Below are positions 16,743-24,840 of a stretch of 64,000 bases of DNA, piece after piece. The number at the start of each line of letters is the position of its first letter. Within the stretch, counting starts at the first letter, position 1. The DNA is from Verrucomicrobiota bacterium (GTDB lineage: Bacteria; Verrucomicrobiota; Verrucomicrobiia; Opitutales; UBA953). The notes below the pieces were generated by a model that saw only the letters and a list, made by a program, of their open reading frames with translations, made no database searches and was not told the origin of the DNA. The DNA is taken from contig BJHS01000009.1 of NCBI GenBank assembly GCA_014193315.1, positions 21,084 through 85,083 of the forward strand, in the 5' to 3' direction. A program made the position numbers and the translations under genes.

Positions 16743-18020
16743 TCAGGCCTTGGCCTCGCGGACCAACCGGCGCAGGATGGTCGCGACTTCATGCCCCCCG
16801 TCGGGGAAGCAGAAATAAATATCGGGGCCGGAGTCCCGGCTGATGGCGACAGCATTATTGAACTCGATCACATCCAGCACCTTGCCCAGTTTAAAATTAA
16901 AGTTCTTCAACGCGCCATCGAAGATCACCCGCGACGATGTGAATAAGGCCGTACCGCTGTCGAGCTGGACCATCTGGTCCTCGGTTTCGCGCTGCACCTG
17001 ATAGCTCCCGGACCGGATGCGGACCCCGAAAAGGGAGCGGCTGGAACCCGCCAAACCGCCAAAGCTCCGGCGGACGGTGACCCGCTTGTTCTGCACCAGG
17101 TCGACGCGGCGCGACCAATAGCAGACCTCGGCGCTACCCAGCACCAGTTCGGTCGCGACCGGGACCAAGGGACCGCGGGCGAGTCGCCAACTGCGTTCCC
17201 CTCGATCCAGCCGGGCGGCGAGGGGGGCGAAATCACGACTAAGGTCCTGCCCCATCGCCAGGGCTAGGGCGCGGATCGCGCGGGACTTCTCCGGGGCGAG
17301 GAACTCTTCCTCGCCTTCCTGCTCGAGCGCGGCCTCGGTCGCCTGCTCCAAGCGGGACTGCATAGCCGCATGGACCATGGTCACGACTTCCGCCGGGGGC
17401 AACGGAACCTGCTCCGACAAAGCGGCGATATCCCGGGCCTGCTGATCGGGTCCCACCGGCCGAGCCAAGGCGGTCGCCAAACCATCCTTGAAATAAAACG
17501 TGAACGCCGCGCGATGGAGTTCCTGCGCCTTGGCGGCATCATAACCAAAACTGTGGGCGAGGTTGGCGAGGTTGATGCGCTCCTCGCCGGTGAAGACCCG
17601 ATCCGACAGAACCTCCGCCACCATGGCTTGGTACCACGCCGCGAGTTCTTGCTCACAACGGGAAAGCACCCGGACGCCCGTCGCTTCCTCGATCTGGCGC
17701 AAGACCTCGGGGTCGACCACGCAGGCCACGGAAGCGGCCGACAGGTGATCCCAGAAAAGGGCCAAGCCCTGGGTGCGATGTTGCCGACCAAAGACCCCGT
17801 CGAGCAGGCCAGCCTCCTCGATCAAGGGCCGCGGGAACGGCAGCCTTCGCTGGCTCGGGGCAAACTCCGCGAGCAGCCGCCAGGCCGCCATGCCCGGCAG
17901 CCAATAGTAGTCGGTCGGCCGGAACTCGCCAGCGGCCAGCCGCGCGGGCACCTCGGATGCGGCGCTGGTCGCGAACTCGACGCCCTCGCGGGCGAGGTGG
18001 ACGGGGGCGTCGGTCGGCAT
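16743..18020 (-). CDS. protein with N-terminal GYF_2-like domain and C-terminal PH-like region
   Basis: Product of 425 aa from ATG 18020; the start is supported by an AGGAG 7 nt upstream. Residues 5-52 (LAAGEFRPTDYYWLPGMAAWRLLAEF) match the GYF_2/DUF4339 pattern of a short beta-turn and a Trp. The middle 60-270 is helical, with an acidic QEGEEEFLAPEK stretch. The C-terminal 120 residues are beta-rich (ELVLGSAEVCYWSRRVDL, GTALFTSSRVIFDGALKNFNFKLGKVLDVIEF), resembling PH-like/GRAM folds that recognise lipids. No membrane segment is seen. This is one of three GYF_2-type proteins in the window. Function unknown. Confidence 0.75.
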   Translation of the reverse strand: MPTDAPVHLAREGVEFATSAASEVPARLAAGEFRPTDYYWLPGMAAWRLLAEFAPSQRRLPFPRPLIEEAGLLDGVFGRQHRTQGLALFWDHLSAASVACVVDPEVLRQIEEATGVRVLSRCEQELAAWYQAMVAEVLSDRVFTGEERINLANLAHSFGYDAAKAQELHRAAFTFYFKDGLATALARPVGPDQQARDIAALSEQVPLPPAEVVTMVHAAMQSRLEQATEAALEQEGEEEFLAPEKSRAIRALALAMGQDLSRDFAPLAARLDRGERSWRLARGPLVPVATELVLGSAEVCYWSRRVDLVQNKRVTVRRSFGGLAGSSRSLFGVRIRSGSYQVQRETEDQMVQLDSGTALFTSSRVIFDGALKNFNFKLGKVLDVIEFNNAVAISRDSGPDIYFCFPDGGHEVATILRRLVREAKA

Positions 18021-18027
18021 GGATAAT

Positions 18028-18032
18028 CTCCT
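18028..18032 (-). promoter_or_regulatory. Shine-Dalgarno AGGAG for the GYF_2-like gene
   Basis: AGGAG lies 7 nt before ATG 18020 on the minus strand. It is worth recording because clear ribosome-binding sites are rare in this window and this one fixes the start. Confidence 0.75.
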
Positions 18033-18069
18033 AAAAACAAGGCCCCGGACAGGCAAGGGCGAAGCCCGC

Positions 18070-18939
18070 TCAGGCCACCGCGCAGGCTCGCACCGTTTCG
18101 AGGTGAAGCTGGGCGATCTGGGGCAAGGTGAGGCCGCTCCACGCATAGCCACCCGCGAGGGCGAAAGCGATGGGGACCTGCTGCCGCCGAGCCCAATCAA
18201 AAACCAAAGCCTCACGGCGGCGCACGACCTCCGTGGTCAGCCCCTTGATTCCCCCTGCATTCTCATGGACGTCCATGCCGGCGTTGTAGAGCAGGCACCG
18301 CACGCCTACGAGTGTCCGCAACGCCCGCTCGGTCGCCGCCAGGTAGTCCGTTGGGTCCCCGACAAGTTCAACGTGGTGCCGGGCCGGGCTGGTCGGCTGC
18401 CAGTCATCGTAATCATTCACGCTGACGTCCGCTAAGCGCACCTGCGGGTGCTCACCTAAGATGTCGAACGTGCCGCCGCCGAAATGCGCATCGAGGTCAA
18501 GGATACCGACCGAGGACACGTCCTCGAGGGCCCGGAGGGCACCCAAGGCGAGCCCGTTCAAGGTGCAAAAGCCTTGCCCGGAGTCGCGACGGGCATGGTG
18601 CAGCCCGCTGGAGAGGCTGCCCGACCGGCCGGCCCGGAGGGCCTCCGCCACCGCGGCGCGCATCCCCCCAGCGGAGGCAAGCAGGCTGGTACGCAAGGCC
18701 GCCGTGCGCGGGCCGGTCGCCAGCTGGCCTGGGGCCACGGCGAACACCTCCTTCAAGTAAGCCGGGGCGTGGATGGCCTTCAGTTCCTCCCGAGTGGCCG
18801 GGGCCGGGGGTACGAGCTCGACCCCAAGGGCCGGTTCGGCCGTGATCGCCGCGGCGACGTGCGCCGACTTTGTCACGGTCTCCAGCCCCGCCGCTAGGGC
18901 GTAGGATTTACTGAAGTAGATTCTTAAAGGCGAGCCCAT
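18070..18939 (-). CDS. histone deacetylase family (HDAC/acetoin-utilisation type) deacetylase
   Basis: The family removes acetyl groups from lysines, polyamines or small amides with a zinc-water centre. The 289-aa product has the active-site pattern: SGLHHARRD with His114-His115, GFCTLNGLALGAL, ILDLDAHFGGGT with zinc ligands Asp150 and His152, YNAGMDVHENAGG for the third ligand region, and ALAGGY close to the end. The N-terminal IYFSKSY segment replaces the usual HPE-P pattern. It belongs to a minus-strand run and lies between the GYF_2-like gene and an SGNH esterase. Substrate cannot be told from sequence. Confidence 0.92.
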   Translation of the reverse strand: MGSPLRIYFSKSYALAAGLETVTKSAHVAAAITAEPALGVELVPPAPATREELKAIHAPAYLKEVFAVAPGQLATGPRTAALRTSLLASAGGMRAAVAEALRAGRSGSLSSGLHHARRDSGQGFCTLNGLALGALRALEDVSSVGILDLDAHFGGGTFDILGEHPQVRLADVSVNDYDDWQPTSPARHHVELVGDPTDYLAATERALRTLVGVRCLLYNAGMDVHENAGGIKGLTTEVVRRREALVFDWARRQQVPIAFALAGGYAWSGLTLPQIAQLHLETVRACAVA

Positions 18940-18992
18940 GCCGGGAGGCTGCCCGGGCGACCGGCGGAGTCAAACCGCCCCTCGGTCATACC

Positions 18993-19838
18993 CTACTTGC
19001 CCGGGGCGGGCGCGGCGAGCGCGCCCCGGAGCGCGGCGGCCACCTGGGCCCCGAGGAAAGCATAGCCCGCTGGATTGAAGTGCACGTCGCGCGGGTTCTG
19101 CAGCTCCGCCAGCCGCGGGGTGATGGCGGCAAAGAGGTCGTTGATGGCGATCTGGCGGCGCTGCATGACTTCCCGGGCGACGGCGTTCCGCGCGACGATC
19201 GCGGCGGCGGTCTGCTTCTGCGCCGGGTCGTCGGGGATCGGGGTCGTCGTGGCCCAGACGACCTTGGCGCCGGTCTGCTGCAACCGCTCCGCGATCTGCT
19301 CCAGCCGAGCCGCATAGTCCTCGAGGTGCGTGGCGCGGTCATGGATGCCGAAGTTGAAATGAATGATGTCCCACTTTCCTTCGCCCAGCCAAACCTCCAG
19401 GTTCTTGAGGCCGGCCGCGGTCGGTCCGCAATTGGCGGGAGCGCGGTGCACGTTCATCACGCCCGCGAGCGCCGCTCGGGTCGGCAGGGTGTAGCCTCGG
19501 GAGACCGAGTCGCCGATCAGCAGGACGCGGGGGAGTTTGGGGTCGTCTTGCACGAAGTCCCAAGCGTTGGACTTGCCGGCGACCTTATCGCGCTTGTGCA
19601 GCGGGAGGTAGAAACTGCCTAACTGTTGCTGCAGCACGCGCTCCCAGGCCTGCTCCCCGGGGGTCAGGCCGGCCACCCACGCCACGTATTTCGCGTCCAC
19701 GGCCGCATCCTGGGCGGCCTTCTTGACGGCGAGTTCCTTCGCGGCGGCTTCTTGGGCGTTCGTCGGCTCGGGCTTAGCCGGTTCGGTGGCACCGAACGCC
19801 AAGACGGCGGTCAGGCAAAGCAGCGGCAGGGGGCGCAT
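18993..19838 (-). CDS. secreted SGNH/GDSL-family hydrolase
   Basis: Product of 281 aa starting at ATG 19838, which has an AAGGA 9 nt upstream. A Sec signal peptide (PLPLLCLTAVLAFGA) is followed by a charged helical linker. The esterase core has block I VLLIGDSVSRGY, block III HFNFGIHD in place of the usual G-ND, and block V DVHFNPAGY with the catalytic Asp-His pair. It probably removes acetyl or other acyl groups from polysaccharides outside the cytoplasm. Other SGNH enzymes lie in this run and at the right edge of the window. Confidence 0.9.
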   Translation of the reverse strand: MRPLPLLCLTAVLAFGATEPAKPEPTNAQEAAAKELAVKKAAQDAAVDAKYVAWVAGLTPGEQAWERVLQQQLGSFYLPLHKRDKVAGKSNAWDFVQDDPKLPRVLLIGDSVSRGYTLPTRAALAGVMNVHRAPANCGPTAAGLKNLEVWLGEGKWDIIHFNFGIHDRATHLEDYAARLEQIAERLQQTGAKVVWATTTPIPDDPAQKQTAAAIVARNAVAREVMQRRQIAINDLFAAITPRLAELQNPRDVHFNPAGYAFLGAQVAAALRGALAAPAPGK

Positions 19839-19880
19839 GCGGAAATCCTTCCGGCGGCCGTTGGCGCCGCAAGCCAGGAC

Positions 19881-20606
19881 TCAGCCGAGGATCGCGCGTA
19901 ATGTCTGGGTCAGCATCCGTCGCCGCCACGGCTCGGTCCGGGCCGCGGCGGCGAGCGAGACCGACTGCAACGCCGCGACCCCCTCGGGGCCGTTCGCGGC
20001 TTGCACGAAGGCGGCATCCTCCGCCGCCCAGAGACAAGCGGTGGCTCCATCGATCTCGGGATGAAATTGGAGGCCGAGACTGCGACCGAGGCGGAACATC
20101 TGCACCGGGCAGACCGGCGTCGACGCGAGCAACGTCGCCCCGGCTGGCAAGGCGCAGGCATCCCCATGCCAATGCAGGACCTCCATCTCGACTGGCAAGC
20201 CCGCCACACACGCATCCGCCTCCGGAAAGACCTGCAACGCGCCCCACCCCACCTCGCGCAGGCGCTGACCGACCCCGTCCACCATCGGAGCGACCGGCGC
20301 CCCGGCGGCATGCGCGAGCAACTGAGCCCCGAGGCAGATGCCGAGGTTCGGCGCCCCCTGGGCCAGTCGTTCGTGCAAAAGCGCGGCCACGGGCTCCAGC
20401 CAAGGGTACTCCGGCCGGCCGAGGTCCGCGACCCCCATGGGCCCGCCCATGACGACGAGCAAGTCCTCCGGGCCGAGATCCCGCGGCCAAGCGTGCCCCG
20501 CATAGGCTTCCACGACCTGCACCGACCAACCCATGCCGGCCAAAAGCTCACCGACCAGAGCCGGCCCTTCGTGAGGGACGTTGATCAAGCAGACGGCGCG
20601 CGGCAT
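19881..20606 (-). CDS. class I glutamine amidotransferase-like protein
   Basis: The domain hydrolyses glutamine or a gamma-glutamyl bond with a Cys-His-Glu triad. The 241-aa product has VVMGGPMGV, the nucleophile elbow LGICLGAQLLAHA and the LQFHPEID His-Glu pair. It resembles stand-alone GMP-synthase-like amidotransferases (GuaA N-domain type) rather than a subunit of a known synthase, and no partner synthase is nearby. The start at ATG 20606 is chosen; an upstream extension does not look like protein from this family. Confidence 0.9.
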   Translation of the reverse strand: MPRAVCLINVPHEGPALVGELLAGMGWSVQVVEAYAGHAWPRDLGPEDLLVVMGGPMGVADLGRPEYPWLEPVAALLHERLAQGAPNLGICLGAQLLAHAAGAPVAPMVDGVGQRLREVGWGALQVFPEADACVAGLPVEMEVLHWHGDACALPAGATLLASTPVCPVQMFRLGRSLGLQFHPEIDGATACLWAAEDAAFVQAANGPEGVAALQSVSLAAAARTEPWRRRMLTQTLRAILG

Positions 20607-20653
20607 GCCACCATGAAGCAAATCACGTGCCAAGCCGCAAGCCCACCGCGGAA

Positions 20654-22282
20654 CTAGCGGGGACGGAACTCGAGCTGCTTCAAGGCCACCCCGCGCTGGG
20701 AAGGCACCGTGAGGCGCAAGACCTGCGGACCAGCGGCGAGTTCGATCTCCACGGCGGGCGTGTTCGCCCAAAGACCGCGGGAATTCGGGACGGCAATGGT
20801 TGCCAAACTCTTACCGTCCACGGCGAGCTCCATCCGTTGACCGGTGTTGGGGGTCGCCGCCATCAAGACTACCTGGTACTTACCGGACTGAGCGACCTCG
20901 ACGGGGAACTCCGCCCAGGTATTCGCGGCGTTCTTCTCGAAGTACACTTGCCGACCTCCGCCGAAACTTTCGTGCACCCGGGCCCCGCCCAGTTTACTGA
21001 AACCAGCCGCCGAAAGGGTCATGATGCCGCGCCCGAGGCGACTCGGGGGCACCTTGGCCACCACCGGGGCCGCGGCCTTGGTCGGCGGTTCCTTCTCGGC
21101 TTCGGCGGCGTTATCCCCTTCGCCAAAAACAGGCTTGGCGCGGCGCAGCGCCTCCATCTGCGCGACGAGCAAGGCCTTCAGCGCGGTCCGCTGCTCGGGC
21201 GGGGCCGTACCGGCGAGGGCCGCCGCCAACCAGCGAAGCCGCTCGCAGCGCGTGAACTCCGCCGTGCGCGAACGCGCCGCCACCGCCTGCAGGAAGTCGG
21301 GGCCGGTCAGACCGTTGATCCGGGATTTCTCCCAACCCGCGCCATAATCGACCTTCCAGATGTTGCCGGGCTGGGGCTGGGTCTCCGGGAACGCCGTCTT
21401 GAAAGCCACGCAGGCATGCCCCGGTTGCGCGACCCCGACCGCGGGGATACCGAAAGCCTGACAAACCATCACGCCCCAGGAAGAGCGCGGGCCGCACTTA
21501 CCGCCGCCATCGAGGACATCCATGTAATCCCCGTAAGGGTGCGGCGAGTTGCCGTACTTCACCTCGCTCACGGTCTTCACCACTTGTTCCTTGGTGCGCA
21601 AATCCGGACGCCAGGTATTCACGGCCCGGCGGGTCCACGCGAGGTCCGCGTCGGAGGCCGGCGAAGAGACCACCTGCATGTACTCCCACACGGAATGCTG
21701 GGCGAAACTCGGGTAGAGTTCCTTCGCGACGTAGGCCTGCTTGAAGTGCAGGTAGCGCCCCAGCGGGTCGGCCGGCGGCACCTGTTGACCCGCGCCATGG
21801 TTACCGTCGCCCGGGGGTAGCAACGCGGTGGCCATGGCGAGCCGGAGCAGCATCCCTTGGTGGGACTGGCCATCCAGTTGCCAAAGGCGCGACCAGAGCG
21901 TCAGTGTCTCGACCTTGATGGGTAGTTTGTCCTCGTCGCGCTGAGCCAACCCGAGCGGCGTGACCCCTTCGAGAAAGAGGTTCAAGGCTTCGGGCGCCTC
22001 CCATAACCAGGCGAGAAAAGCGGCCTGCTGGGCGTCTTGGCGGAACGCTTGCAGCGCCGGCGCCCCGACCTTGCGGATCAGTTGATGTCGGGCCAGCGCC
22101 AACGCGGAGCTGGCATCCGCATCGAACTTCCGGAGGTCACCAAGGTCCGTGAAGGCGAGGGGCGCGGCCCGGGCGGCCAGCGCGGCCTGCAAGTTTACCT
22201 GTTCCGCCACGAAGTCGGCGGGGAGGCCGGCCGCCGGGAGCGTGGCCACAAGGGCGAGGAGCGCAAACAGGGAGGACTTCAT
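20654..22282 (-). CDS. secreted transglutaminase-like protein with C-terminal carbohydrate-binding-like domain
   Basis: Product of 542 aa with a Sec signal peptide (FALLALVATLPAAG). Residues about 235-300 hold GGGKCGPRSSWGVMVCQAFG and then PGHACVAFK, which is the Cys...His arrangement of transglutaminase-like cysteine enzymes. The N-terminal 200 residues are helical. The last 130 residues (ANTWAEFPVEVAQSGKYQVVLMAA, then LAVDGKSLATI and PQVLRLTVPSQ) look like a CBM6/35-type beta-sandwich. It may cleave or crosslink peptides on a glycan surface. Two residues of a triad are visible; the third acid residue could not be assigned. Confidence 0.75.
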   Translation of the reverse strand: MKSSLFALLALVATLPAAGLPADFVAEQVNLQAALAARAAPLAFTDLGDLRKFDADASSALALARHQLIRKVGAPALQAFRQDAQQAAFLAWLWEAPEALNLFLEGVTPLGLAQRDEDKLPIKVETLTLWSRLWQLDGQSHQGMLLRLAMATALLPPGDGNHGAGQQVPPADPLGRYLHFKQAYVAKELYPSFAQHSVWEYMQVVSSPASDADLAWTRRAVNTWRPDLRTKEQVVKTVSEVKYGNSPHPYGDYMDVLDGGGKCGPRSSWGVMVCQAFGIPAVGVAQPGHACVAFKTAFPETQPQPGNIWKVDYGAGWEKSRINGLTGPDFLQAVAARSRTAEFTRCERLRWLAAALAGTAPPEQRTALKALLVAQMEALRRAKPVFGEGDNAAEAEKEPPTKAAAPVVAKVPPSRLGRGIMTLSAAGFSKLGGARVHESFGGGRQVYFEKNAANTWAEFPVEVAQSGKYQVVLMAATPNTGQRMELAVDGKSLATIAVPNSRGLWANTPAVEIELAAGPQVLRLTVPSQRGVALKQLEFRPR

Positions 22283-22291
22283 AAGGTGGGA

Positions 22292-23875
22292 TCAGCCGCA
22301 ACCACAGCCACCTGACCCGCAAGACCGGGCGCCAGCGAGCCTTTTCTCGATTGCGAGCGAGGTGGGGGTGACGGACAGCCCGCCGAGGGCGGTGCAGCGA
22401 TGCTCCCGAGGCATGCGCTCGGCGACGGCCTTGGCGGCGTCGACGACCTCATCAAATGGGATGACTTGATCGAACCCGGACAGCGCCATGTTCGCGCAGG
22501 CAAGCGCGTTGGAGGCGGCGAGGACGTTCTTGCCGAGGCACGGGGCCTCGACGCGATTGGCGATGGGGTCACAGATGAGCCCCAGCATGGCTTGCAACGC
22601 CAAGGAAGCGGCGGCGCAGGCTTGCTGCGGCGTCCCCCCCATCAAGTCGACCAACGCGGCGGCCCCCATCGCGGCGGCGGAACCACCCTCGGCCTGGCAA
22701 CCGCCGACCTCGGCCGCAAAGGTCCAGCGCGTGGCGATGAAGGCGCCGATGACGCCACTCGCGAGCAAGGCCTTCGCCGTCGTGATCTCATCGAGCCCCC
22801 GCTCCTCCGCGACCGCGAGCACGACCCCGGGCAAGGCGGCGCAGGCGCCGGCGGTGGGCATCGCGACGATGACCCCCATGCTGCTCTTCACTTCCATGAG
22901 GGCGGTGACGTACAGAATCGCACGATTCAAGGGACCCGCCGCGATCAAACGGTCGGCTTGCATCGCTTGTGCGAAAGCCGGGGACTGGCTGCCGAGCACG
23001 CGGTCGGCGTAGTTCGTGCCAGCCAGCCCTTGGGCGATGGATCGACGGAGGATCCGGACCAGCCCGACGGCGCGGTCGAGTACCTCCGCCTCCGTCAAGC
23101 CACCTCGTTCCCGCTCATAACGCGCCGCCAGCCGCCAGAGCGGCTCGGTCGTCGCCTCGGGCGTCGCCAACATCTCGGCGCAGCTGCGAAAAGGCACGCG
23201 GCTGGCACGCACCGTCGGGACCGGCAGGACTTGCCCCAGATTCCAAGCACGCCCGATCCAGCCGGCCTGCCGCCAGGCCGCCAGTTTGGCCGCGGGGATA
23301 AAGCCCCGGCCGTGGACCGCCAGCAGCGTGCGGCCGGCCTCCGCGAACAAAGCGCTAGCCTCATGGTCGACGCGGAGCACCTCCGTGCGCAAGTCATCGA
23401 CCCCGGAGAGCACCTGCAGGAGCGTCACGTGACCATCACCATGAAGCGAGACCGCGATACCGTCAATCTCGACGACTTCCATCATGCCGCCACCTGTGGA
23501 AATCGCGCGCACGAAATGGGTGCCCTGCGCATTGCGCAACGTCAGGCGGTAGGTATTCGGGTGCGGGTCGCCGACGTCGACGGTTTCGAAGCGGGCCAGG
23601 GCGCCCGTGGCCCGGAAGATCGCCAAGGAATCCGGCAGGCGCTCGTCATCGGCTTCCCACCCCATCAGCCCGCCGAACAGCCCCATGTCGGACCCCTGAG
23701 TGTCATGGGTCGTCGGCAAGGAACCGGCGCGATCGAACTCCAGCAAGACCTCGGCCACGTCGCCTCCCAGGAGGTCGCGAGCCAGCCGACCGATGCGTAA
23801 GGCGGCGGCGCAATGAGAACTGGACGGCCCACGCATGACGGGGCCAAGGACGTCGTTGAAAATGCTTACTTCCAT
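22292..23875 (-). CDS. sdaA: L-serine dehydratase, iron-sulfur type, single chain
   Basis: The enzyme converts L-serine to pyruvate and ammonia with a 4Fe-4S cluster. The 527-aa product fuses the beta part (SIFNDVLGPVMRGPSSSHCAA and SLPTTHDTQGSDMGLFGG at the N-terminus) and the alpha part (SSMGVIVAMPTAGACAALPG, GGCQAEGGSAAAMGAAAL and VEAPCLGKNVLAASNA). The cysteines in the last three segments are the expected cluster ligands. It is longer than E. coli SdaA (454 aa) and ends in an unusual CGSGGCGCG tail that may bind metal. It starts at ATG 23875 and lies 9 nt before the next gene in the run. Confidence 0.95.
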   Translation of the reverse strand: MEVSIFNDVLGPVMRGPSSSHCAAALRIGRLARDLLGGDVAEVLLEFDRAGSLPTTHDTQGSDMGLFGGLMGWEADDERLPDSLAIFRATGALARFETVDVGDPHPNTYRLTLRNAQGTHFVRAISTGGGMMEVVEIDGIAVSLHGDGHVTLLQVLSGVDDLRTEVLRVDHEASALFAEAGRTLLAVHGRGFIPAAKLAAWRQAGWIGRAWNLGQVLPVPTVRASRVPFRSCAEMLATPEATTEPLWRLAARYERERGGLTEAEVLDRAVGLVRILRRSIAQGLAGTNYADRVLGSQSPAFAQAMQADRLIAAGPLNRAILYVTALMEVKSSMGVIVAMPTAGACAALPGVVLAVAEERGLDEITTAKALLASGVIGAFIATRWTFAAEVGGCQAEGGSAAAMGAAALVDLMGGTPQQACAAASLALQAMLGLICDPIANRVEAPCLGKNVLAASNALACANMALSGFDQVIPFDEVVDAAKAVAERMPREHRCTALGGLSVTPTSLAIEKRLAGARSCGSGGCGCG

Positions 23876-23968
23876 GCGCGGGGGGTCACGCCTCGCAGGC
23901 TGGCGGGCTTACCGACGGGGTCAAACCACGAACCATGGCTCCCGGCGGCGCAGGTTTCGCCCGCGAGC

Positions 23969-24826
23969 CTACTTGCCCACGCCGCTCAAAGGGTACTCCG
24001 TGACCACCTTCCAAGCGATTGCCTGCAAGAGTTGGTTCAGATTCTCCGCTTCGGGCGACTTGGCTAACTGCCCTGGGACCGGCAAACCAACGGGGCTACG
24101 GCGGTAAAGGACCGCGAAATGGCAATAAGCGGCGAGAACCCGGATTTGCGGGCCCGGATGGCCGAGCGCATCGGTGAAGAGCTCATTCTGCGTCTTGATG
24201 CCGGGGGCGGCGCCTTGCATCACCTTGGCGCGCAAGGCCAGGACGGCCTCCCCGCAAGGCACCACCGCGATTTTGGCCGCGGGGATACTCGCGTTCAAGT
24301 CCCGCACATGATCCTCGATCAGCTTGAAGTAAGGGTCGTTCTTCGCGCGTAACTGCCCGAGGGTAAACGCATCGCGGTCAATCGACTTAGGTTTCACCGG
24401 CTTGAGCCACAGCTCGGAATCGTCGAACGGCACCCAGTTTTGCTGCAGCGTGAAACGTAGCTTCGGGTTATGGGCCAAACCTAGTTTGACAAAGTTCTCG
24501 ATACCGGGGTCCGGCAGGAACGTCGGCGCCATCGTGAAGAGGTTGGCCCGGCCAGCCTCGAGGACCGGCTTGGCCTTGTTCTTCTCGGCGGGCAGGTCCC
24601 AATGCTGGATGAGTTTCGAACCGCCGATCGAGGAAATCGCCAACTGCTCATGGCCTTGAATACCCGCAGCCTTGGCCATCTCAGCGACCAAGGGCGGCAT
24701 CCAGACATGAAAACTATGCCCCGCCGTCAGGACCTTAAGTCCCGCAGGCGGCGGCGAGGCCTCCGCGCCCCAGCCGGCAGCTGCGGCCGTGACCAGGAGA
24801 AGGAGCAGTGCGCGTAGGCGGAGCAT
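23969..24826 (-). CDS. secreted SGNH-like hydrolase
   Basis: Product of 285 aa from ATG 24826 with a Sec signal peptide (LRALLLLLVTAAAAGWGA). Block I reads KVLTAGHSFHVW, in which the Ser of GHSF would be the nucleophile, and an ISSIGGSKLIQHW segment resembles block II. Conserved C-terminal Asp-His is less clear (RVLAAYCHFAVLYRRSP). It starts 14 nt downstream of the sialate O-acetylesterase stop, so they are probably cotranscribed. The catalytic call is moderate; the secretion call is firm. Confidence 0.75.
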   Translation of the reverse strand: MLRLRALLLLLVTAAAAGWGAEASPPPAGLKVLTAGHSFHVWMPPLVAEMAKAAGIQGHEQLAISSIGGSKLIQHWDLPAEKNKAKPVLEAGRANLFTMAPTFLPDPGIENFVKLGLAHNPKLRFTLQQNWVPFDDSELWLKPVKPKSIDRDAFTLGQLRAKNDPYFKLIEDHVRDLNASIPAAKIAVVPCGEAVLALRAKVMQGAAPGIKTQNELFTDALGHPGPQIRVLAAYCHFAVLYRRSPVGLPVPGQLAKSPEAENLNQLLQAIAWKVVTEYPLSGVGK

Positions 24827-24840
24827 CGGAAGGCGCCCGC

